Part shown: positions 47,914-59,420 of the stretch, in pieces
Position numbering within the stretch: the stretch's first letter is position 1
How the letters are laid out: each line of letters opens with the position of its first letter
From: Bimastos eiseni
Lineage: Eukaryota; Annelida; Clitellata; Crassiclitellata; Lumbricidae
Assembly (NCBI GenBank): GCA_959347315.1
Contig: OY365822.1
Coordinates: forward strand, 12,455,101 to 12,519,100
Direction of reading: 5' to 3'
Length of the DNA: 64,000 nt
Notes under the pieces: model-generated
What the model was told of the DNA's origin: nothing
The model's input: only the letters and a program-made list of their open reading frames with translations
The model's database searches: none
Translations under genes and position numbers: made by a program

Positions 47914-50900
47914 ATGGCAAGCAGATCAGATGGAGTTCAGCAACTTTTACTAGCCGAAAAACGGGCCGGCGAAAAAGTTGGGGAGGCTAGGAAACGTACG
48001 TATTTATGTTTTGTATCAGCTCCTTTCTCTCGCTCATACTTGTTGTGCAGTTTACATTACGGCATTACCAATTCCAAACAACAAGCGAATGAACATTAAA
48101 TAATATTATTTTGAAATTCTGGACTGGCAAGGGTCGTTATATGAATCTTGCTTGACTTCGAAGTCATCGAAGATCGCCCGACCATCTGATGTGCAAATTG
48201 TGCATCTCCACATCCGGTCAGAGCTAATTGGCTTGTTGATTTTATATTTACATAATTCTGTGTCGTCTTGGTTACTAAAGTTCTCACCTCGACGTTGAAA
48301 CAGTAGTTTCCACTTAGTTTTGTCTTGTGAAAGAGATATACCGATGTTATACTTATCGTCAGTTTCGACTTGGCCTTTGTTCCATCAGTCTGGAAACTCC
48401 CAGAGCGATCATGTGACGTAACCATCATCGTTCTCCTGCTTATCAGACTAGCCTAAGAAAGCTACACCTCTTGCTCCCTAATACCCGTTAATCCCCAGCT
48501 TAAACATGATAACTTTGCTGGATGTAACAAAATCAGCCAATATGCAGAAGTCAAGATGGGCCCTGTCCATATCCTACTACTGAAGTTTATTGGGTCTAGG
48601 TGCACTGAATTTAATAAATGAATTAACATGAAAAATCCCATAGACAGGTGATATTGGAGACACAACAGAAGTTGTGACCAAGGCCAGGTAATCTTCCTGT
48701 ATTTTATGTAATTTGGTTCCAATGTGGATTGCCTCACTTACCATGTTGCAACATCATTTATCTTTGCTTTAAGGTCAGGCCAATAGTATGGTTAATTTAA
48801 TTATTTTCCCAATTACATCTTTTAATAAGAACATCTATATTTACATTTTGTGCATGTGGTGATTAAACTTGAATCTGTGACTTGAGGCAAATACTCGGAT
48901 TCGGTACTCGGTGGAAATTGTCTACTTGGTTATGCCCTAATTATTATGATTAATCAGCACTTTTATTGCGCCCATGGATTAAATGATTGCTCTGCTCTTG
49001 CATTACTCACATAGTGTTTTAGCAGAGTCTATAACGCCCATGTCTAATGCCAATCGATGGTGCATCAAGTTCACACCGCGATCCGACGATGACTGTCTCA
49101 GTGCTAGATTAAAGGACTGCTCTTCTCTTACATTACTCATATAGTGTGTTGTCAGGTTTGTAATGTATGTATCTGCGTTCATTTGCATGTAGGAAAAGCA
49201 CGACGTGTGAAGCAGGCAAAGGAAGAAGCCACCGCAGAGATCGAAGCCTATCGCAAGCAGCGGGAGAAGCTGTTCAAAGACCTAGAACAAGTGGTATGTA
49301 ACAAGGTTTTCTGAAGAGGCATTGCACTTTGCGGCACTGCATAGAGGCAAAATACGCAATTGCGTCCCAAAAGAAAGATAGAAAATCACCAAAAATATTT
49401 CAACAAGTTATTAACGAAATAAAAGAAATTATAATAGTTAACCAAATAATTTGTAAATAGAATGAAATTTTCAACTTCGTCAGAATATACATACTTAGTA
49501 CTTACGGTGTATAATTGATATTTTCGAGACTCAGAATAGCTATTATATATTGACGGCTTTTCATAGCGGACGATAATTGGACATTTCCTGTTTTAAAACG
49601 TTCTGTTTTCATTTCGCTTTTAAATTACAGTTTAAAATTGCGTACCAAATTTTCAAGGCCAGCGCTACCACTAGTCTGTAATTAGCAGTTTATTGCAGGC
49701 AGAGTATTGCTGACCATTCATCTGCCTCTGTAGAAACCTCTTGATGGCAGCGAAACCAATGGCAGTTTTTTTTTAGAATTAATAGCAATTCTTACACATG
49801 TGGTGTTTATGCCCAAGGCAGACGTCTGCATCTAAATTTGATGCATTCTGTGATTAACAGAATCTAAAGGGAGCTTGGGACAGGATGCGTAGGGAGTTTA
49901 TAGGGCCTGTTTTCAATAAATGTATTTTCCTTTGAATGAGAGGTGACAGTGTAGTAATGGATGAACACACATGGGCACAGAGCTGAGGAACTGCGTTCAA
50001 TACCCATACCCGTAAGGTTGACTAGTCCTTCTTTTCACTAGGCGGCGGCGTTGGTCAATTCGATGTATAATGTAATTAGGGCATAACCGAGTGGACAATT
50101 TCCACCAAGTACCGAATCCGAGTATTTGGAAGAACTATTTGGCGGATCCGGGTACGAACTGAATAGTAGCGGCAAATCTGGCCAGCAACTCAGCGAGTAC
50201 CATCCGTATTCAAAGCATAGTTAACCTGCCACGTGCATAGCTAAGGATCTATAGTCAATGCAGAGTCTATAGCAATATCCTTCATATAGCGTATCATCAC
50301 ACTCTAGGCTATAGCAATATATTTATTATTTAGTAACCTTATTTTAGAAAAAATAAAACCTTGTCGTAAAATTTGAAATATGAAGTTATCAACAACGTCT
50401 TTATACTCTAATGTTTACCGAAAAGTGGGTGGAGCCAATTCAAGCGGGAAAATTACTGATATGGTTGCCACATGGGGAATGCAACCAAAAGAAATAAAAA
50501 TATATAATTTAACATCATTATTTTTTTTTTAAATTCTATGAAATGTTAAGTTCTTGTTTAATTATAATTATGTCCTAAATTTGTTTGATGAAAAAATATT
50601 ATTTTATCCCAAAAAAATTATTTTTATCAAAAAGTTATTTTTAGCTATTTGCGGGTGTAATATTTGCAGAGGCGAATACTTCCGAATAGTCCAATATTCG
50701 GCCGAGGCGATTTATGGTTATGCCCTAAATTTAATGGGTGCCTTGCTTGGCCGACAGTTAAATTCGACTCCTGTAATAACTTTTCATCGTTCGTTCATAT
50801 TGTACTTGTAATCGTACTGCGGTCTGTCTGTTTGAAGTTAAAAGAAAATTATTATTATTCTATGTTGTATCTTTTTAGACGCTTGGCTCTCACGGTGACA

Positions 50901-51046
50901 GACAAGCCAAGATTGATGAAGATACGGCGAAGCAACTTGTTGTGATCAGTGCTAGCGTTGAGAAAACCAAAGAGGTTGCCATCGAGAAACTGCTTGCAAT
51001 GGTTTGCGACATTCAACCGGAACTCCACATGAACTACAAGAAATGA
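47914..51046 (+). CDS. ATP6V1G: V-type proton ATPase subunit G
   Basis: Peripheral-stalk subunit of the V1 sector. With subunit E it forms the long coiled-coil stator that couples ATP hydrolysis to proton pumping in endosomes, lysosomes and secretory vesicles. Three coding exons: 47914-47995, 49193-49293, 50879-51046. Phases agree at both junctions (1 nt carried over, then 0) and give 116 aa; the human paralogues are about 118 aa. The N-terminus (MASRSDGVQQLLLAEKRAGE) and KARRVKQAKEEATAEIEAYR are the highly conserved half. The C-terminus has VCDIQPELHMNY, as in animal subunit G. The ATG at 47914 matches the family start. The protein is Lys/Glu/Ala-rich and helical with no membrane segment, as expected. 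Intron 2 holds a nested pair of mobile elements. Confidence 0.97.
48885..48948 (-). mobile_element. terminal fragment of the GGGCATAACC TIR element
   Basis: The reverse complement begins TAGGGCATAACC and continues with GACAATTTCCACCGAGTACC and GAATCCGAGTATT, matching the left end of the element at 50079. It is in V-ATPase G intron 1. Confidence 0.65.
49340..49665. repeat. GGTACGCAATTGCG repeat, copy 2
   Basis: Starts with ATACGCAATTGCGTCCCAAA and GAAAGATAGAAAATC and ends with AATTGCGTACCAAATTTTC. It is bounded by inverted termini and shares blocks with 43400-43540. Confidence 0.5.
49945..50830 (+). mobile_element. SINE family B copy split by a TIR element
   Basis: The 5' half (49945-50078) has GCGTTCAATACCC and TTCACTAGGCGGCGGCG up to TGTATAATGTAAT. 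The 3' half resumes after 50725 with TTTAATGGGTGCC and GGCCGACAGTTAAATTCGAC. The intact copy at 17768-17995 shows these halves joined. The interruption is the 647-bp element at 50079-50725. Confidence 0.75.
50079..50725. mobile_element. 647-bp TIR element inserted in a SINE, TA target
   Basis: Starts GGGCATAACC and ends GGTTATGCCC, perfect 10-bp inverted termini, each flanked by TA (50077-50078 and 50726-50727). A TA duplication is typical of Tc1/mariner-type and some other cut-and-paste transposons. No transposase frame is seen. A fragment of the same end is at 48885-48948. Confidence 0.72.
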
Positions 51047-52475
51047 GCTTTTGAGCCTCTCCATTGGCTGCCTTTCAAACGACACATGCGAAAATGAATG
51101 TGCATGACTCTAACGTGATATGGACACAAAGCAGAGGGGTGTAATTGTATAATAATTGAAAAATATTTGAATGAAAGACCCGATCATTATATAGGAATAC
51201 ATTTATGCTTTAAACCACATTTTTTTATTTCGCTAGTATGACATTAAGTTTGTGAAGTATGCCGCCTTATTTTGCCTTGCCTCATCTGAGCTTCCATTAC
51301 CTTGCCAGAGCCTGCACTTCCACTTATCGTCATGTTGCCTGTTCTGATGTAGCATGAAGCATTGCCTTACCTTTGCTGTATCTTTCTGGCATTATCTTGT
51401 TTTTTGTTTTAGTAACAGACATGTGCCTTGTATAGTTAAGTGTACAGCAAGTTGCCTGGTATGTAAAGGCATAAAGCAGGTTTTGCTATCTGATGTAAAA
51501 TCAGTATGCCAACCTAAAGCTAATCAATTTCAGATTTTTGTGGAAATGCTTTCTGTTGTCAAAAGTTGTATTATTGTGTCGTATCATATCTGAGAATTTA
51601 TAAGACGCTTCTCATGGTACTGGTTATACAGAGGCGCTTTCAGCAGGACGGCCCCAAGGAAATAAGAACGTCTTCAGATGATGCGTGGATGAGGGTGGGA
51701 CCTCGACTGAAATCTTCCTACGGATTTTGGGTATAATACACACAGTATCGGTTATAATATTATCTATAGTCAATCCCCTAAGTGATGGAGGCAAACCCCC
51801 GTCCCAAGTGTCCGGGTCCCCCTTTACCTGGACACCCCTGCATTAAGATGAGATGTGGTAAGGTAAGACATTAATTCAGTAATAACGTTAATTCATTAAT
51901 TTTTGCGTTTTGTGGCAAAAAAACAAGCATTTTAAATAACTAATGATTTTGTAATTTCCCAAAGTTTCAACAGACTCCAAGCAATATCATGTTTCGAATT
52001 TTCTGAGGCAATTTCTAACAAAATCATGTTTTTGCAAATATCTATGTCAACTGCTTATCAAAGCACTACAAAATATATTTCAATTTGTAACCAAATCAAG
52101 TTTTTTAAATATTATTTTTCATGATTTGTGTTTAGGAAATTTCTGTAGCTTTGATATTTTTTTATGGTTGTTTGTTATTATGAATATTTGAAGTAATCAC
52201 CGAATGCAAGATGTACGTCGCAGTTTCTGCTGTTGCTAGATGTTACTTTTAATTTGGTTTACACACATACAGATGTAAATTTTTGATAAAATGAAGAAGC
52301 CAGATGTGACTTGGTAATATGGGCTTTCGTTTTTATTTCTGACTATTCTAGCTTTAGGAGTTTCCTGTAAAAGAAGATTTATTTTTGTGTTCAACTTGTG
52401 CCTTAACAGCCTATGGAAGCTTGTAACAGAATTTGTAGGAGCTTGTACATGGCCTGTTTAAAATAATATATTTTC

Positions 52476-52481
52476 AATAAA
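52476..52481 (+). promoter_or_regulatory. candidate V-ATPase G poly(A) signal
   Basis: AATAAA 1430 bp after the stop codon, followed about 20 bp later by the GT-rich stretch GTGGTCGTTGTGTTTT, as expected downstream of a cleavage site. It implies a long 3' UTR; earlier sites cannot be excluded. Confidence 0.55.
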
Positions 52482-52509
52482 TGATAATTTGAACGGAAGT
52501 GGTCGTTGT

Positions 52510-52680
52510 GTTTTTATTAACATTACCTACAAGACTGAAGTGTTTCGTATTAACACAACCTACAGGACTGCAAGTGTTTCGTATTAACACAACCTACAGG
52601 ACTGCAAGTGTTTCGTATTAACACAACCTACAGGACTGCAAGTGTTTCGTATTAACATTGCCTACAAGACTGCAAGTAAG
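52510..52680. repeat. 34-bp tandem repeat
   Basis: Four to five units of AGTGTTTCGTATTAACACAA plus CCTACAGGACTGCA, nearly perfect in the middle copies. It begins directly after the candidate V-ATPase G poly(A) region. Confidence 0.92.
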
Positions 52681-52699
52681 TTGTTAAAATTGGTCTGCT

Positions 52700-53936
52700 G
52701 TGTGTATGTTTGTTCTTGTTTATTACTGGGTTTGCCAACTCTGAACAAACCCATTCTGCTGCATTTTCCAGTTGCCACTATGATGAATTATTTATGCAGT
52801 TCATTGTTAACATCGATTCATAAAATAAGGGTGATGTTCAAAACTTTGAGACTTTCGAGTCGTCATAAGTCAATTAGTCGAAACACTTACGATTAAATTA
52901 TGATCATGAATATTTTGTCACAGTAATGTTCATGGTACTTGGATTTGAGTGGATGATGTCATTGAATCGCATAATCTTTTATAATTGCTTATCTATTCCT
53001 GGACTGCGGGACAAAAACTAAGCATTGCCCAGGAGACAGTATGGCCTGGGTCGATTCCGGTGCTGTCACGGCCATATCGGGACAGTTGACACCCTTATTT
53101 ATTACATTGCTATCAGTTCAAGCCTTCTCCCTACTGCCCCTTTGAATAGGGGCCTTGTCATTTCGGGACCCATTTACAGATGTGTTGTATGCTTGAATAT
53201 TGTAATTTGTTACCACATTAGAATGTCTTTTCTTAGTAGTTTGATTATTTTTAGTATTAGTTCTAATAGTAGTATTACAATACTTTAAGGAAGTAACTTT
53301 CTCTCACCAGTTTCCAATGGAGATGGCTTCTCACATGTGACCTGCCTTATAGGAGTAAATACAAAGCTATTGTTATTATTGTTAATGAACTTTTAAGATT
53401 TACATATTCTCTGACCAGTTTTCAATGGAGAAGGCATCAGTAATCAGGTGTATCTCCGGTAGAAGAACAGTCGACAAAGACAGATGAGCAATGTAGGTCT
53501 GCTGTGTTCTGGTCTGAGTTTGATAGGTCGACGTTTTGCTCATTAAGCAAAAATCCTTACTGAGACTTAGCACATAATATGAGCGACATTGGTTTCAATT
53601 GTGGCCTCTGTAGCTTTGCTCGTAATATTATATATTGGACAAACCTGTTCTCATTCGTTTAGGCCTATTCATAGTTCATACAGCGCATTAATTTCAATCT
53701 TCGATGCCTTTTCCTAACACCATCAAGCCTTGCCGACTCGTGAGGAAGAGGTCACCAACACGCAGGCAATGAAGACGTCCTAATCTTAATTAGACATGCA
53801 CAGACACATTAAACACCCGTATCTCAAGTCTATCGAAACAACAACTTTAAGTCTGCAGTGAACTGTACAACAGTGCTTAAGCTGAGAGGGGATTGATTGC
53901 GATTTAACCCCTCGCTCTTCTAGAACCTTCGCTAAG
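52700..53936. other. intergenic, no feature recognised
   Basis: No exon or repeat family was identified apart from TAGGCCTA at 53660. Confidence 0.4.
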
Positions 53937-54231
53937 CAATTAAAACGGAGCTGGGAGTCAGAAAACTAAAATACCTGCAACTTATTTACAATATTTTTAT
54001 TATTAAAGTTTGACCTGCGTTCATGTACCCTGTAAGTCTATCCTGTAGCCCTAGGTTACACCATACTGGAACAATTCCTTTATCGGATCCCTTGGACTCG
54101 TCCAAGGGATCCGATAAAGGAAAGGATAGGCTTACTGGGTACATGAACGCAGGTCAAACTTTAATAATAAAAATATTGTAAGTAGGTTGCAGGTATTTTA
54201 ATTTTCTGACTTCCAGCTCCGTTTTAATTGC
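53937..54231. repeat. ~295-bp imperfect palindrome (fold-back)
   Basis: Outer arms of about 110 bp: CAATTAAAACGGAGCTGG...TATCCT (53937-54053) against AGGATAGG...CCGTTTTAATTGC (54123-54231), with only a few mismatches. The inner arm CCTTTATCGGATCCCTTGGA (54078-54097) pairs with TCCAAGGGATCCGATAAAGG around a 4-nt loop CTCG. One side carries an unpaired bulge of about 25 nt (54054-54077). The whole unit can fold as one hairpin. It could be a fold-back transposon, a MITE or a hairpin-RNA locus. Confidence 0.9.
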
Positions 54232-54233
54232 TT

Positions 54234-54990
54234 TTAATTGCTGCATTATTCTAAATTCCTTGGATCACCATGGAAACGGGCATGACAAAAATCAAATACC
54301 TTAATTGAAGTTACCTCCTTCTGTTGCAGATCTACGAATTATTGAACAGAAAGCAAGAAAAAAACTTGCATTTAAAAACATTGAGTTAAACATAACTAAA
54401 AACTGAGACACTGCGGTGATGATGCCTAACAATGACGTAATAATCACCAGCAGCAATTACGTAGCACTTATTATAGTCCTCAATATATGTACGTGTAGTA
54501 TGGCCAATTATCTAATGACGTAATATTGACTGATCGATGCGCTGATGTTCGTGCAATAATAGAACTAAACGTCACCGTGACGTAATAATCGAATTGACTG
54601 TTAGAAATCTACATCTGGTAACGTAGGCCTATAAATAATCGATTGTTAGTGACGTAGCAATGGAATCTCACGTCACGTTGATGTGACAGCGATGACTCAC
54701 GCTGGGCTTGTTAACTTCTACGCAGCTGCTAAAGTGTCAAACTAATGTCCTAATATTCTGACGCGCGCTCGGCTATTAGGGGCGAAGCAGATTTTAAAAA
54801 GTGGCGGATCCAATGTTACTGAGCCGCAACGTTGTAGGTGATGAAATTCCAGAGCCTTACCATGGGATTGGGAGTGCTTTGAGCAAGCCTGATTCCGTTT
54901 CATACTTTGTGATTGAGCGAGTAATTTTTTTCTCAACTGCACAATTTTTTATTCTTCGAAAAGGTTTACAAAAACCATAGGGCCTAGGAT
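54234..54990. other. intergenic with short TGACGTAA motifs
   Basis: Several GTGACGTAATAAT / TGACGTAATA motifs occur between 54430 and 54660, but no gene is recognised. Confidence 0.4.
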
Positions 54991-55150
54991 CAGGGCCGTA
55001 CCGAGGGGGCCAGCGGGGCCGTGGCCCAGGGCGCAAATATGGAAAGGACGTAAATTTTAGGATCGAATAACTTATTATTCCATAACATGCATGCACTATT
55101 TTCAAAATGTGGGGGCACCAGATTGATGCTAGGCACAGAACTCAATTATC
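54991..55150. mobile_element. hAT-like MITE, truncated second copy
   Basis: Begins CAGGGCCGTACCGAG and shares GGGGCCAGCGGGGCCGTGG, GCGCAAATATGGA and ATTGATGCTAGGCACAG with 44901-45294. The middle is deleted and the right terminus is decayed. Confidence 0.8.
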
Positions 55151-56300
55151 CTACCGAGCTGTATTATAAAATGCAATACGCTGCCTATCGTTATACCCTC
55201 GTTTAAAATAAACACTGTGTAGTTCGTGCAACGTTTATTGACCAAGAGTTTTTATGATCTAATGTACGAAAAGCAGGACTACTCTACTGATATGTGACGT
55301 AACTATTGGCGGTAATTTTCTATAGCCGATTTATCATAACAAGACTATCTGCCACTGAAAGGCGTAGATGAGGCAAAGTCCACAGAAACAGCAGCATTCA
55401 AATCATACCGTAAGAGCAAAGCCCGAAGCAGCGCGACAAGGAATTATTCATGTGGCGCATTTATTCCCTTTTTGGTGGTACAGTTACTATTTCTGAACAG
55501 AAAATAGTCGAAAGTCTTAATTTACCTCTATTTTGGGAAAGTTACAATTCACAAATCTTCACAGCCAGATTACTAGGGCATAGGCCTACACATCATCGTC
55601 ATTAACATCATGTGGAACATTTGCGAGGTCAGTATAGGTCTATAGTTGTCGCATATGATCAGGACTGTGGACCCATAATTAACCGACAAAAAAATTGTAA
55701 GTAAAAAACTTAAAACCTCACCATTTTAGGTTTCTTAGATTTTACTTTAAAGTCATAATTAATGCAGTACTGTAAATAAATTGGAATTTTGATTATTTTC
55801 TGACGTTCAAATGGCTTTCTTCGCTCATTGGATTTGTCGGTGTTAAACTGCAGTGCATGGGCAGTTCCCATGTAGGCCTACTTCTCGGTTGTAATTTTGC
55901 CTCCAAAAATTAGCCTCCTTCCAGCCCTGTCTATTGTAAAGAATGACTACTGCGATTAAAACTAATTTGCGATTTAAAAAAGCTTAAGCCAAGTCTCATG
56001 CAATTGGACACATGCACACGTGTGAACATACACGATGACCAGATCCTAAGTACAACAATATATGCCGACATGTGTGTGCGTGTCCGAGTACACCATATAG
56101 CGCCTTCATTTAACTTCTTTAAAAAAATGCGCTATACAATTGCAAATGACGAATGACGACTCTTCGCGCAGGTTCATTGCTAGGTTTCGTTGCAGCAAGT
56201 GGCTAGTAAATAAGTCGTTGATGCGTTCTTCGTCCGTCGACTGAAGGAGGCATGATCGAAACGAGGGTCGAAGTTACAGAGGACCGGATCGCGTAACCAT
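55151..56300. other. presumed 3' flank of the intermediate filament gene
   Basis: On the minus strand an AATAAA (plus TTTATT, about 55460) could end the gene's 3' UTR. A repeat with ATAGCGCCTTCATTTAAC and GCGCTATACAATTGC is at 56095-56150. No coding exon was found. Confidence 0.4.
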
Positions 56301-59300
56301 TTACGAAGAATACAGGGTCTTCTGAATGTGGGTAGCACGATCCTAAAAGAAAAGAAAAAACATGGCGATGAACTTAATTACTGGGCAACCTTTAAAATCA
56401 CTTATGTAGGCCTATTTAGTTAAAAAAAGTCAGTAATCACAGTAGAAAACAAAGGAGGTCATTGTTTTCTGCTCAAAGGCTCTTGAATGATTGTATTTAA
56501 CTGTAGGCCTACAATATTACATTATTATGCTTGTGCTTTTAGACACAGTTGCGTGCAGTGGACACCTGCACACCAGACGCTCCCCCCCCCCTAAGTGATG
56601 GAGGTAAACCCCGGTCCCAAATGTCAGGAAGGCAAGATATTCCAACATAAGACTCACACAACATCTCCCTACCTGAATTGGGGACATTTGTCTGGACGCC
56701 CATGGTCAAACACCCTTATCATCTTGGCGGATGACTTTGACCTGCTCTCCTCTCAGGATATAACCTACTCTTGACTTAAACGTGAAGTCAGGTCCCTTTA
56801 CTCGGTGCGATTTTATCTCCCGTGTATTTCGGGAGGAGCTACACTTCTCTTCCCCTACTGCCTTCCGGATGCGCCTTTCCTGTTCTCCGTTTAGCTATGT
56901 ATTGATTTGTAAGCGCCTCTGATATCGATTGGCGCTATATAAGTATTCCATTACAATTATATAAGTGACTCTACACTTCCATTGCTTACTTTCTCTCTGC
57001 TTCTTCTCACAACTCCGAGAAAGTCTGTTTTGTAAATACTTAATGTGATCGCTTTGTGATTGTAACAGGTTGTTTCAAGAAAGGTAATAATTAAGCAGTG
57101 CTGGCTGTAGACTTTTCCAATAAAATTAGGTCACGGATGGGACCGGAGAACCTGACCGAGAGGCCAGTTGGATGTATGTTTTTTAACGAAAAGTTGACTA
57201 AAATGTGGAGGAGCCACTCAGTTAGTGGGGCACTGGACCCTTCTGAATCTCCTGTTAAGCTACCACTGCCACGCAGTGCTCATGCAAGCGGTTCATTAAA
57301 TCATATACTTACTTATGTTGATAACACAGAACAGAGCCGTAATAATATTATAAGATGGTGATCGTTATAAATTCGAGTCACTGGTCTTACCTCTCCCTCG
57401 GTGTTGTAGAGCTTTGTGGTGATCTGCGACCCGACGCCAAGAGTTGTTGCATGAACCTCAATATCTCCAGGAGTGGCGTCATGTGGCTTACTGTCCTTCG
57501 CCCACAACTAGACATTAACATACACACAGAACAACTTAAGCCTTCAGGCTTTACTTAATCCCTCACAATGTAAAGGTCAGCCATGCTTAACAACTCAACA
57601 GTAGTCTATTATTTTTTTTAATTCTGAAATTAGAAATCGCCCTTTTTCCAAATTTTATGCTCAGAAGTGCACACACGCACCTCGACGGCGCAATTGCAGT
57701 TGTACTGCTGAGCAATTGTGCACGAAGGACTTGCTCTAGGTTCCTACATAGTGAGTCCTCGAACAAGGGTCGAACCCGGTCACTCAATGCACACTGAGCG
57801 TTACGGGCCGACCACTCTAACCAATCGGCCACCGTGCCACACTATGTTTTCTGCGCCATGCTATTTGCATTAACAGTATTCAAACCTCCAACCGTCTCAG
57901 CGCTCGTGAATAATCGATCGAACGATTGCTCATAAATGGTAATACAAATAATATTATTATATATACACTTAATATAAATATGCAGTTGTACATATTGTAT
58001 ATACGTATTCCCTGATTAGACCGCTGTGTATATTTAGCTAAATGTGCGTGTTGATCGAGACCTACGTGGTCTATTGTAATGGTAGGTGACATCCGGATGT
58101 GACGTACCTTGACCTTTTGACCCGGCTGGAGGAGATATTCGTCGGAAAAGCGATAGTCCAGTTTCTCTTCTCCGTCGACGTTCCTCGTCAGCTTCCACTT
58201 GCCAATGTTCTCCTCCTGCGACCAAATACCAGACAAGAGGTTAAAACAAGAGACAGACAGGCCTATCACCTATCACCGGTGGACAGACAAACAGACAGAG
58301 GCAGAGAGAGAGAGAGAGAGAGAGAGAAAAGAGAGTGAGAGAGAGTGAGAGACAGAGAGAGGAAGAGGAGAAGGAGGGAGAGGTAGAGGAGCAGTGGTAG
58401 AGAAAGTGGACAAGGCGGTAAGGAAGAAGAGGAGGAAATTGAATTGAAAGTGGAGTCGCCGATACTTTTTGAATAATGGTAAGAGCGAATTCAGTTAGTC
58501 TATCGATAGGTAGTGGTAAAAGTATTCGTATTTGTATCGAAATACTTTTAAGAAAAAGTATTGATATTTATATAGAAATATTTTTAAGAGACTGTATTGG
58601 TATTGGTATCGAAATACTTCTAATAGAGGAATTTTGGGACTGGTATCGAAATAGTTCTAATAAAAAGTGTTGCTATTGGTATCAAAATACTTCTAATAAA
58701 AATGTTTGGGTATTGGTATCGAAATACTTCTAATGAAAAGAATTGGTGTTGGAGCATTGTTAACAGTCCTGCTTAGTACCTTCCTTCCGGTGTTTTCCAG
58801 TGTAAGCGACTTTCCATCGGCCGAGCATTCAACGATTGTGATTGGTCCCTTCGCACTGCGCTGGAAGGTCGTGCGTGCCGACATTTCCCCTTTGAAGGCA
58901 CCGCTCAAATCTACCAAGCGGAACGCATCAGCCAAGCATGAAGAAGACATCGAGGATTAAGATGGTATCAAAGACCTCTCAAAGGCATTGCGGCATTTCT
59001 AAGTAATGATGATAACGATTACGTTGGTGGAGATGATGATGAAGATGATGTAGGTGATGATGATGAAGATGATGAAGGCGATGATGATGATGATTACATA
59101 GAAATGATCTAGTGAGGGGGATGGTGACGGTTAGTATGGATAATACTGGAGGTAGTCGTCGTGATGATGATGATGATCATGATATGCTGGTGGAATAGAA
59201 GAAAGCATTGTTGTTGTTACTGATACAACTACTGCTACAACAACCACCACTTTGTAATAACAATATTAATAGTAGTAGTAATAATAATATTAATAATAAT

Positions 59301-59345
59301 GATGATGATGATGATGACGACGACGACGACGACAATCCCGGTGAA

Positions 59346-59420
<75 letters not shown>

